Assembly: GCA_024235915.1 (NCBI GenBank)
Contig: JACKLO010000025.1
Span: 17,663-81,662, forward strand
DNA length: 64,000 nt
Direction: 5' to 3'
Source: Burkholderiaceae bacterium
GTDB lineage: Bacteria > Pseudomonadota > Gammaproteobacteria > Burkholderiales > Burkholderiaceae_C
Made by a program: the position numbers and the translations under genes
The notes under the pieces: model-generated
The model's input: only the letters and a program-made list of their open reading frames with translations
What the model was told of the DNA's origin: nothing
The model's database searches: none
In this document: positions 15,426 to 25,356 of the stretch, in pieces
Position numbering within the stretch: the stretch's first letter is position 1
Layout of the letters: each line of letters starts with the position of its first letter

Positions 15426-15440
15426 TGTAGTGGAGCTACC
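15426..15440. promoter_or_regulatory. HexR-type box proximal to glk-hexR
   Basis: TGTAGTGGAGCTACC carries a consensus left half and a degenerate right half. It is 73 bp from the first box (centre to centre about 87 bp, roughly eight helical turns), which would allow co-operative binding or looping. It suggests autoregulation of the fusion gene. Confidence 0.55.
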
Positions 15441-15493
15441 TTGTGGAACCCCTGATGCCCACCCGGCAGTCGCGCCCCACAATAGCGCATCCG

Positions 15494-17434
15494 ATGCCGC
15501 CCGATGGCGCCCAACGCAGCTGCATGACCCCATTTGACCGCCCGCGCCTGATCGCCGACATCGGCGGCACCTACGCCCGTTTTGCGCTGGAGTTCAGCGC
15601 CGGCCAGTTCGAGCACGCCACGTCGCTGCGCTGCGCCGACCACGCCGACTTCCATGCCGCCGTCACCGCCTACCTGGCCAGCGTGCCGGCACCGCGGCCC
15701 GACCACGCCGCCGTGGCCATCGCCAACCCGGTCGAAGGTGACCAGGTGCGCATGACCAACTACCACTGGCAGTTCTCCATCGAGCAGATGCGCGACGAGC
15801 TGGCGCTGGAGACACTGGTGGTGGTCAACGACTTCACCGCGCTGGCGATGGCCCTGCCCCGCCTGGGCCGCCACGACACGCGGCAGGTGGGCGGCGGTGA
15901 ACCCCGGGCGCGCAGTGTGATCGGCCTGCTCGGCGCAGGCACCGGCCTGGGCGTGTCGGGCCTGATCCCGGCCGGCGACGGCCACGTGGCCCTGGGCACC
16001 GAAGGCGGCCACGTCAGCTTCGGCCCCCGTGACGCCCGGGAACACGCCATCCTGGCCTTTGCCGAACGCGAGTTCGACCACGTCTCCTTCGAGCGCCTGG
16101 TTTCCGGCCCCGGGCTGGAACTGATCCACCGCGCCCTGCGTGACCGCGCCGGCCTGCCGCCCGATGGCCTGAAGGCGCCCGAGATCACCCGCCGCGGCCT
16201 GGACGGCAGCGACGCACTGTGCCGCGAGACCCTTGACGCCTTCTGCGCCATGCTGGGCACGGCGGCCTCGAACCTGGCCGTCACCCTGGGCGCCATGGGC
16301 GGCATCTTCATCGGCGGCGGCATCGTGCCGCGGCTGGGCGCGTACTTCGAACAGTCACCCTTTCGCGCCCGCTTCGAGGACAAGGGGCGCTTCTCGGCCT
16401 ACCTGGCCGGCATCCCCACCTATGTGATCACCGCCGAGAACGCCACCTTCATCGGCGCGTCGGCGATCCTGTCGGAGCAGCTGCGCGGCCGTCACGGCCA
16501 CAGCGGCTCCACGGTGCTGGGGCAGATCCAACGCACGCGCGGCAGCCTGTCGCCGGCGGAGATGCGGGTGGCCGACCACGTGCTGGCACACCCGCGCTCG
16601 GTGCTCAACGACCCCATCGCCAAGATCGCGCGCGCCGCCTCGGTGAGCCAGCCGACGGTGATCCGCTTCTGCCGCAGCCTGGGCTGCGAAGGCCTGTCGG
16701 ACTTCAAGCTGCGCCTGGCGTCGAGCCTGACCGGCACCATCCCGGTGACGCACACCCAGGTCACCGGCGAGGACACGATGCTGGAGCTGGGCGTGAAGGT
16801 GCTGAGTAACAGCGCCGCGGCCGTGCTGCAGCTGCGCGACCAGCTCAACCGCGAGACCATCGACCGCGCGATCGACCTGCTCACCGCTGCCGAGCGCGTG
16901 GAGTTCTACGCCGTGGGCCACTACGGCGTGGTGGCCGACGACGCGCAGTTCAAGTTCCTGCGCTTCGGCGTGGCCAGCGGCGCCATCACCGACCAGCGCC
17001 TGCAGCGCATGGCCGCCAGCGTGCTGCGCCCGGCCGACGTGGCGGTGATCATCAGCAGCAGCGGCAAGGTGGACGACCTGCTGGCCGTGGCCGACATCGC
17101 GCGCGAGCGCGGCGCCACCGTACTGGCCATCACCGCCAGCCATTCGCCCCTGGCCCGGCGGGCCGACGTGGCCCTGATCGTCGACCACGTGGAAGACACC
17201 GCCACCCACGTGCCCATGGTCAGCCGCATCCTGCACCTGCTGGTGGTCGACATCCTGGCCGTGGGCGTGGCCATGCGCCGCGGTGCCCAGGCGGTGCTGC
17301 CGCAGGAGACCCTGGGCGCGTTGGACGAGGTGCGGCCCGACACCGCCCCGCAGCCGCCGCGCATCGCGCGCCGCGAGGCGCCGGGCGTGAGCGCCGCCAT
17401 GCCGCTGTCGCACCTGACGTCGCACAGCCGCTAG
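15494..17434 (+). CDS. bifunctional glucokinase / HexR (RpiR-family) regulator fusion
   Basis: One polypeptide joins an enzyme and a regulator. The N-terminal half (~330 residues) is a complete glucokinase: LIADIGGTYARF, VVVNDFTALAMALPRL, LGAGTGLGVSG, GTEGGH and FIGGGIVPRLGAYF. It is followed by an RpiR-type helix-turn-helix (IARAASVSQPTVIRFCRSLG) and a C-terminal SIS sugar-phosphate-binding domain (FYAVGHYG, VAVIISSSGKVDDLL, ITASHSPLARRAD). The SIS domain of HexR senses 2-keto-3-deoxy-6-phosphogluconate and derepresses glucose genes. Glk-HexR fusions are known in Burkholderiales. ATG 15494 is chosen; GTG 15443, ATG 15455 and ATG 15524 are alternatives without a clear ribosome-binding site. 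Confidence 0.9.
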   Translation: MPPDGAQRSCMTPFDRPRLIADIGGTYARFALEFSAGQFEHATSLRCADHADFHAAVTAYLASVPAPRPDHAAVAIANPVEGDQVRMTNYHWQFSIEQMRDELALETLVVVNDFTALAMALPRLGRHDTRQVGGGEPRARSVIGLLGAGTGLGVSGLIPAGDGHVALGTEGGHVSFGPRDAREHAILAFAEREFDHVSFERLVSGPGLELIHRALRDRAGLPPDGLKAPEITRRGLDGSDALCRETLDAFCAMLGTAASNLAVTLGAMGGIFIGGGIVPRLGAYFEQSPFRARFEDKGRFSAYLAGIPTYVITAENATFIGASAILSEQLRGRHGHSGSTVLGQIQRTRGSLSPAEMRVADHVLAHPRSVLNDPIAKIARAASVSQPTVIRFCRSLGCEGLSDFKLRLASSLTGTIPVTHTQVTGEDTMLELGVKVLSNSAAAVLQLRDQLNRETIDRAIDLLTAAERVEFYAVGHYGVVADDAQFKFLRFGVASGAITDQRLQRMAASVLRPADVAVIISSSGKVDDLLAVADIARERGATVLAITASHSPLARRADVALIVDHVEDTATHVPMVSRILHLLVVDILAVGVAMRRGAQAVLPQETLGALDEVRPDTAPQPPRIARREAPGVSAAMPLSHLTSHSR

Positions 17435-17435
17435 C

Positions 17436-17453
17436 CCCCCCTGAACGAGGGGG
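17436..17453 (+). terminator. weak G/C hairpin after glk-hexR
   Basis: A run of C (17435-17441) and GGGGG (17449-17453) can pair across a short loop directly after the stop codon. There is no T-tract, so intrinsic termination is uncertain. Confidence 0.3.
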
Positions 17454-17539
17454 TGAAAGCGCATCACCTGCCGAGACCGCTGGACACCGGCGACGCGGCC
17501 GCGAGAATGCACAGCACCAATCACCCGGGGAGGGTTTCG

Positions 17540-18349
17540 ATGCGTGCTTCACTTCGTCCGGTCGCTGCGGCGGCCATTCTGGGCTTCTGCTGGGCCGGCG
17601 CCGTGGGCACGGCGCATGCGGCGGCGTCGGCCTCGGCGTCGATCGGTACGGTGTCGATCACGCTGATCGACCTGGACCCGCTGGATGGCATTGCGCCATC
17701 GCTGACGTTTTTCGGTGAATCCAGCCAGTCTCAGGGCTACGTAGGGGACCCGTACGACTACGACTACACCTCGGCGGCGGGCTTCTACACGCCGACGTCG
17801 GCGTTGGCGTCCAGCACCACCGGGTGGGCCTCGGCCAGCACAGACGGCAACGGCGCCACGAGCAGCACCATGCTCTATGGGGCCACGGCCGATGGTGTAT
17901 ACAACTATTCGAGTGGTTCTGGGTATTCGTACGGCCAGTTCACGCTTACACCATGGACCTTGGTCATCCTGACTACGTCCTACGACCTGGAGGCCATGAC
18001 CACGATCGGCACGGATGGTGTCAATTACGAGTCCAGCCAGGGGTCTGCCCTACTGCAGATGGACATTGCTGGCGACGACGGTTGGGAGTATCACTACGCT
18101 TACCGGGTTGCCAGCGCCAGTTACATGTGGGACGGGATGGGTTACGTGCCCACCAGCGACGCCGCTTCCGGCCAGATGACGCTCAGCGTCGCCAACGTCG
18201 CGGACACCGAAGTGTCGGGCGTCTTTTACGCCCAGGCGAATTCCTATGCCTCCTCCAGCATCGCCGCCGTGCCCGAACCCGGCACCTACGCGATGCTGCT
18301 GGCCGGCCTGGCTGGCATCGGCACCATGGTGCGTCGCCGCCGCCGCTGA
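17540..18349 (+). CDS. PEP-CTERM sorting-domain protein of unknown function
   Basis: Exported protein with an N-terminal signal peptide (AAAAILGFCWAGAVGTAHA) and a C-terminal PEP-CTERM signal: VPEPGTYAMLLAGLAGIG, then a basic tail of arginines. EpsH/exosortase cleaves and sorts such proteins, usually in exopolysaccharide-making betaproteobacteria. The 269-residue product's body is Ser/Thr/Tyr/Gly-rich without a recognisable catalytic domain. The start is ATG 17540, with GGGGAGGG about 9 nt upstream. Codon use is less GC-biased than in neighbours, as is common for such surface proteins. No exosortase gene is in the window. Confidence 0.85.
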   Translation: MRASLRPVAAAAILGFCWAGAVGTAHAAASASASIGTVSITLIDLDPLDGIAPSLTFFGESSQSQGYVGDPYDYDYTSAAGFYTPTSALASSTTGWASASTDGNGATSSTMLYGATADGVYNYSSGSGYSYGQFTLTPWTLVILTTSYDLEAMTTIGTDGVNYESSQGSALLQMDIAGDDGWEYHYAYRVASASYMWDGMGYVPTSDAASGQMTLSVANVADTEVSGVFYAQANSYASSSIAAVPEPGTYAMLLAGLAGIGTMVRRRRR

Positions 18350-18372
18350 CCCGTCCGCCGAACAGCGCCTCG

Positions 18373-18400
18373 AAGCCGGCCTCGTGCCGGCTTTGTCGTT
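18373..18400 (+). terminator. intrinsic terminator after the PEP-CTERM gene
   Basis: An 8-bp stem AAGCCGGC/GCCGGCTT with a 5-nt loop lies at 18373-18393, followed by a T-rich stretch (TGTCGTTT). It lies 24 bp after the stop codon and isolates the gene from metH. Confidence 0.75.
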
Positions 18401-18419
18401 TCCGTGCCCCCGGTAGAAT
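18393..18419 (+). promoter_or_regulatory. probable sigma-70 promoter for the metH transcript
   Basis: TTGTCG (18393-18398) and TAGAAT (18414-18419) are separated by 15 bp. They lie directly upstream of the SAH riboswitch, so transcription would start close to its P1 stem. The -10 matches 5 of 6 consensus bases; the spacer is short. Confidence 0.5.
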
Positions 18420-18429
18420 TCGCGCCGCG

Positions 18430-18503
18430 TCCCGAGGAGCGTTGCGATGGCCGGCCGGCCACCAGGCTCGGGGCGACCTGACGTTGCGGCCAACGACGCT
18501 CAT
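18430..18503 (+). ncRNA. SAH (S-adenosylhomocysteine) riboswitch in the metH leader
   Basis: The leader matches the SAH riboswitch class: CCGAGGAGCG (from 18432), GTTGCGA, then CAGGCTCGG (about 18463-18471), and finally AACGACGCTCA (about 18492-18502). CCCGAG at 18431 pairs with CTCGGG at 18467 to close P1. GAGCG near 18437 pairs with CGCTC near 18497 to form the pseudoknot. The class is an ON switch upstream of ahcY, metH or metE in beta- and gammaproteobacteria, raising expression when SAH accumulates. It ends 20 bp before the metH start. Confidence 0.9.
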
Positions 18504-18522
18504 CCTGCCTCCAGGCACGTGC

Positions 18523-21261
<2,739 letters not shown>

Positions 21262-21280
21262 GCCTGGGCGTGGCGGCGCT

Positions 21281-21932
21281 TCAGTCCTCCGCCCCAGGAT
21301 CCCAGCGCGGCAGTTCGTAGTCGGCCCACACCGCCGCGGCGCGCAGCCCGCGGCCACCGCAGTGGCCAGCATCATGCCCAGCCAACCGGTATGGCCAGCG
21401 CGTGCGCAGCGACCAGTGTCCAGCCCCCCGCGAACGCACAGATGGCATAGGGCCGGTGGTCGCTGAAGGCGCGGGGCACCTCGTTGCAGACGATGTCGCG
21501 CAGCACACCCCCGAACACCGCCGTGACCAGCCCCATCAGCACCGCCACGATGGCCGGCAGCCCCTGATCCAGCGCGATCTGGGTGCCGCCCGCGGCGAAG
21601 AGGCCCAGGCCAAGCGCGTCTGGCCATTGCATGGCGCGCTCGGTGGGCGCGAAGTGCCGCGCCCGCATCAACACCATCGCGGCCACCGACAGGCCGAGGA
21701 TCACCCACAGCCACGCCGAGTGTTCGACCCAGAAGAAGGGCCGTCGGTCCAGCAGCACGTCGCGCAGCGTGCCGCCGCCGAAGGCCGCCAGACCGGTGAC
21801 CACGCAGACGCCCACCGCGTCCAGCCGCTGCCGCGCCGCGGCCAGCAGACCCGACAGCGCAAACGCCAGGGTGGCCAGCACCTCGACGACCACCAGGAAC
21901 TCGGACAGTGCGGCAGGCGGGGCGGGATTCAT
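21281..21932 (-). pseudogene. TRIC/UPF0126 family channel gene with two apparent frameshifts near its 3' end
   Basis: Small inner-membrane protein of the trimeric intracellular cation channel/glycine-transporter family, built of two similar halves (GLAAFGGGTLRDVLLDR and GLVTAVFGGVLRDIVCNE). From ATG 21932 the frame stops at 21372 after VAAHALAIPVGWA (186 residues), shorter than the usual ~205. The missing last helix and tail are readable in the two other frames. LGMMLATAVAAG is followed by LRAAAVWADYELPRW, which matches the family pattern LRLAALRW..LPRF. Two missing bases near 21383 and 21350 would restore one frame ending at 21281. These could be true mutations or assembly errors. The gene converges with metH. 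Confidence 0.65.
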
Positions 21933-22088
21933 GAACGCGATGGTGCCGCGTTTTGGGGTTGCTGGCGACGACACCAGGCCCTGAGCATCCAGTGCGTCAA
22001 AAGTGCAAGTTCTTGCCGTGGCGCGTCCTTGAATCCCGGCGGGGCGGCGCGCAGACTTGAGCGCCGTCAAATCCAGGAGACAGACCCC

Positions 22089-23258
22089 ATGCGCACCCAG
22101 GTTGCCATCATCGGCGCCGGCCCCTCGGGCCTGCTGCTCGGCGCGTTGCTGCACAAGTACGGCGTGGACGCCGTGATCGTGGAGCAGCGCAGCGCCGACT
22201 ACGTGCTCGGCCGCATCCGCGCCGGCGTGCTGGAACAGGTGACGGTGGACCTGATGGACGAGGCCGGTGTCGGCGCACGCCTGCGCCAGGAGGGCCTGGT
22301 CGACGACGGCTTCGTGCTCGCCTTCGGCGGCCAGTCGCACCGCATCGAGCTCAAGCAGCTCACCGGCAAGACCGTGGTCGTCTATGGCCAGACCGAGGTC
22401 ACGCGCGACCTGATGGACGCGCGCGCCGCCGCCGGCCTGCCGACGATCTACGAAGCCGACGACGTGGCGGTGCACGACTTCGACGGCACGGCGCCGCACG
22501 TGACCTTCACGAAGGACGGCGTCGCCCAGCGCCTGGACTGCGACTTCATCGCCGGTTGCGACGGCTTTCACGGCGTGTGCCGCGCCAGCGTGCCGGCCGA
22601 CCGCATCCAGACCTTCGAGAAGGTCTACCCCTTCGGCTGGCTGGGCATCCTGGCCGACGTGAAGCCGATCTCGCACGAGATCGTCTACGCCAACCACGAG
22701 CGCGGCTTTGCGCTGGCCAGCCTGCGCAGCCCCACACGCAGCCGCTACTACGTGCAGTGCCCGCTGGACGACAAGCCGGAGGACTGGTCGGACGCGCGCT
22801 TCTGGGACGAGTTCGCGCGCCGCCTGCCGGCGGACCTGGCGGCCAAGCTGGAGACCGGGCCGTCATTCGAGAAGAGCATCGCGCCGCTGCGCAGCTTCGT
22901 CGCCGAGCCGATGCGCTTCGGCCGCATGTTCCTGGCCGGCGACGCGGCGCACATCGTGCCGCCCACCGGCGCCAAGGGCCTGAACCTGGCCGCCGGCGAC
23001 GTGGGCCTGCTGTCGCGCGCGCTCGCCGAGCACTACCGCGAGCGCAGCAGCGCGGGCCTGGATGACTATTCGCGCCGCACGTTGGCGCGTGTGTGGAAGG
23101 CGGAGCGCTTCTCGTGGTGGTTCACGACCATGATGCACCTGTTCCCGGAGAACGGGCCCTTCGGCGCACGCATGCAGATCGCCGAGCTGGACTACCTGAT
23201 GAGCTCGCAGGCCATGCAGACGGCCGTGGCCGAGAACTACGTGGGTCTGCCGCTGTAA
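22089..23258 (+). CDS. pobA: 4-hydroxybenzoate 3-monooxygenase (PobA)
   Basis: FAD enzyme that hydroxylates 4-hydroxybenzoate to protocatechuate using NADPH and O2. Its 389 residues match the family (about 394). Visible are the FAD motif AIIGAGPSGLLLG, the RIRAGVLEQ segment, the second FAD motif MFLAGDAAHIVPPTGAKGLN and the C-terminal EDGPF-region equivalent. The start at ATG 22089 has AGGAGA upstream. It stands divergent from the TRIC gene, with no PobR-type regulator nearby. Its product level would serve the phenylpropanoid genes 4-8 kb downstream, whose end product can be 4-hydroxybenzoate. Confidence 0.93.
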   Translation: MRTQVAIIGAGPSGLLLGALLHKYGVDAVIVEQRSADYVLGRIRAGVLEQVTVDLMDEAGVGARLRQEGLVDDGFVLAFGGQSHRIELKQLTGKTVVVYGQTEVTRDLMDARAAAGLPTIYEADDVAVHDFDGTAPHVTFTKDGVAQRLDCDFIAGCDGFHGVCRASVPADRIQTFEKVYPFGWLGILADVKPISHEIVYANHERGFALASLRSPTRSRYYVQCPLDDKPEDWSDARFWDEFARRLPADLAAKLETGPSFEKSIAPLRSFVAEPMRFGRMFLAGDAAHIVPPTGAKGLNLAAGDVGLLSRALAEHYRERSSAGLDDYSRRTLARVWKAERFSWWFTTMMHLFPENGPFGARMQIAELDYLMSSQAMQTAVAENYVGLPL

Positions 23259-23363
23259 TCCGCCGCGGTCGCTGTCGCTAGGGCAATTCCGCTGGCGGTG
23301 ACGCCAGTGGCCGAGGCATGCTCGCGGGTTGTTTTCACCGCCTGCCCTGCGAAGGACTGCCCC

Positions 23364-24521
23364 ATGAAGAAGACCCTCCCATTCACCCTCGGCGCCCTGG
23401 CCCTGGCCGCCCACCTGGGCGCCGCGGCCGCCGAGCCCATCAAGGTCGGCCTGATGCTGCCGTCCACCGGCACCTATGCCGCGCTGGGCGACATGATCAC
23501 CAAGGGCTTCAAGCTGGCCATCGACGAGCAGGGCGGCAAGCTCGGCGGGCGCGAGGTGCAGTACTTCAGCGTCGACGACGAGAGCGACCCGAGCAAGGCC
23601 ACCGACAACGTCAACAAGCTCATCAAGCGCGACAACGTCGACGTGCTCATCGGCACCGTGCACTCCGGCGTGGCCGTGGGCATGGCCAAGGCCGCCAAGG
23701 AAAGCGGCACCCTGCTGATCATCCCCAACGCCGGCGCCGACGTCATCACCGGCCCCATGTGCGCGAAGAACATCTTCCGCTCGTCCTTCAGCAACTGGCA
23801 GCCGGGCTACGCCACCGGCGTCGTCGCAGCCAAGAAGGGCTACAAGACCGCGATGACCATCACCTGGAACTACGGGGCCGGGGCCGACACCGTCAAGGGC
23901 TTCCGCGAAGCCTTCGAGAAGGGCGGCGGCAAGGTCACCAAGGACCTGAACCTACCGTTCCCGGGCGTGGAGTTCCAGGCCCTGCTCACACAGATCGCCG
24001 CCGAGAAGCCTGACGTCGTCTACGCCTTCTTCGCTGGCGGCGGCGCGGTCAAGTTCGTCAAGGACTGGGCGGCTGCCGGCCTGAAGAACAGCGTGCCGCT
24101 GATGGGCTCGGGCTTCCTGACCGACGGCACGCTCACCGCGCAAGGTGAGGCCGCGCAGGGCCTGATCACGTCGCTGCACTACGGCGACGAGATCAAGAAC
24201 GCGCGCAACGACGCCTTCCGCAACAAGTTCGCTGTCGCGCACAAGGCCAACCCCGACGTGTACGCCATGCAGGGGTTCGACGCTGCGCAGATGCTGATCG
24301 CCGGTGTCAACGCCGTGAAGGGCGACATCAGCCAGAAGGACAAGCTGTACGCCGCCATCGCCGGGGCGAAGATCGACAGCCCGCGCGGCACCTTCACGCT
24401 GAGCAAGGCGCACAACCCGGTGCAGGACTTCTACGTGCGCGAGGTCAAGGGTGAATACAACGTCGTCACCGGCGTGGCCGTGAAGGCGCTGGCCGATCCG
24501 GGCCGCGGCTGCCGGATGTGA
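23364..24521 (+). CDS. branched-chain amino acid/aromatic-type ABC substrate-binding protein (LivK-like)
   Basis: Periplasmic binding protein of the Leu/Ile/Val-binding type I fold, 385 residues. It has a signal peptide (TLGALALAAHLGAAAAEP), then KVGLMLPSTGTYAALGDMITKGFKLAIDEQGG and the later GSGFLTDG and MQGFDAAQMLIAGV segments; members near aromatic genes often bind benzoate-type acids. No permease or ATPase gene is adjacent, so it is an orphan component. It follows pobA by about 105 bp on the same strand, which suggests uptake of an aromatic acid such as 4-hydroxybenzoate; this is inference. The repeat element begins shortly after its stop codon. Confidence 0.85.
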   Translation: MKKTLPFTLGALALAAHLGAAAAEPIKVGLMLPSTGTYAALGDMITKGFKLAIDEQGGKLGGREVQYFSVDDESDPSKATDNVNKLIKRDNVDVLIGTVHSGVAVGMAKAAKESGTLLIIPNAGADVITGPMCAKNIFRSSFSNWQPGYATGVVAAKKGYKTAMTITWNYGAGADTVKGFREAFEKGGGKVTKDLNLPFPGVEFQALLTQIAAEKPDVVYAFFAGGGAVKFVKDWAAAGLKNSVPLMGSGFLTDGTLTAQGEAAQGLITSLHYGDEIKNARNDAFRNKFAVAHKANPDVYAMQGFDAAQMLIAGVNAVKGDISQKDKLYAAIAGAKIDSPRGTFTLSKAHNPVQDFYVREVKGEYNVVTGVAVKALADPGRGCRM

Positions 24522-24539
24522 GCCGCAGCGGCCGCTGAC

Positions 24540-24988
24540 AACCCGGAGCGGACGTTCGGTGGTCCATCAACGCCGCCGTTCAGCGTGGCCGGGGTCGGCA
24601 GGCGTTCTCCGCCCACGCTCGCGGGCGCTGCCCGTGGTGTGCCACCGACGAGGCATCAACACCGGCGTCTGTCTGTCGCCGACGAGGCGACCGCGAATGG
24701 GGCCTGCGCCCGCCCACCCGAACCCCGGCCTCTTCGGCGCCGAGGCGTCGGTCTACGGGAACAGCGAGCGGGTGTCGCAGGGTGGCGGTGGCGCCTGCGG
24801 GCGCAGGCCCCATTCGCGGTCGCCTGGACGCTGACGCACCACTGGCGGCGTTGAAGCCTCGGCCGCGGATCACCATGGCAGCGCCCCGCGAGCGTGGGCC
24901 GGAGAACGGGCGACGCCGCCGCCCTGCTGCAGCGGCGGTGGATCGCGAAGACCACGAGCGCTCGAACATGAGCATCCGCTCCGAGTCG
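24540..24988. repeat. palindromic intergenic repeat element B
   Basis: This occupies nearly all of the 529-bp gap 24522-25050. The ends are imperfect inverted repeats (24540-24557 and 24970-24987) matching the termini of element A, with the core CCGGAGCGGACGTT. Nested inside are a ~30-bp inverted repeat with two single-base gaps (24604-24632/24877-24907) and a perfect 29-bp inverted repeat (24685-24713/24797-24825) around an 83-nt loop. There is no transposase and no credible gene. It could act as a bidirectional structure or transcription barrier between the binding protein and the ABM gene. Confidence 0.85.
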
Positions 24989-25050
24989 AGACCGGACACT
25001 GGCTTCAAGTGCCGTGACAATGCGTCCACAAATCTGATCCGGAGCGCCCC

Positions 25051-25353
25051 ATGATCCTCGAAGTCGCCGACATCCGCATCCAGCCCGGCCGCCAGGCCGA
25101 ATTCGAGGCCGCCATCGTGCGGGGCGTGACCGAGGTCATCGCGCAGGCCAAGGGCTTCCGCGGCTGGAAGGTCAACCGTGGCGTCGAGAGCCCGGAGCGC
25201 TTCCTGCTGCACATCTTCTGGGACACGCTGGAGGACCACACCGTCACCTTCCGAGAAGGCCCGCTGTTCCCGCAGTGGCGCGCCATCGTCGGCCCGTTCT
25301 TCGCGTCGCCGCCGCAGGTGGAGCACTTCGAACTGGTGGCCAAGAGCGCCTGA
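25051..25353 (+). CDS. antibiotic biosynthesis monooxygenase (ABM) domain protein
   Basis: Small cytoplasmic protein of 100 residues with the ferredoxin-like ABM fold (ILEVADIRIQPGRQAEFEAA, GFRGWKVNRGVESPERFLL, FRAGPLF-type helix as FREGPLFPQWR). Members include quinol monooxygenases and haem-degrading enzymes, but many have no proven activity. GGAG lies 10 nt before the ATG. The stop is 3 bp before the M20 peptidase start, so the two are co-translated. Its specific substrate is unknown. Confidence 0.7.
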   Translation: MILEVADIRIQPGRQAEFEAAIVRGVTEVIAQAKGFRGWKVNRGVESPERFLLHIFWDTLEDHTVTFREGPLFPQWRAIVGPFFASPPQVEHFELVAKSA

Positions 25354-25356
25354 AGC

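Noticed and set aside
18420..18522. Cobalamin riboswitch in front of metH
   Set aside because: The conserved B12-box is absent, whereas all SAH riboswitch blocks are present.
24559..25054. Small open frames in repeat element B
   Set aside because: The sequence is an inverted-repeat element; frames occur on both strands by symmetry.
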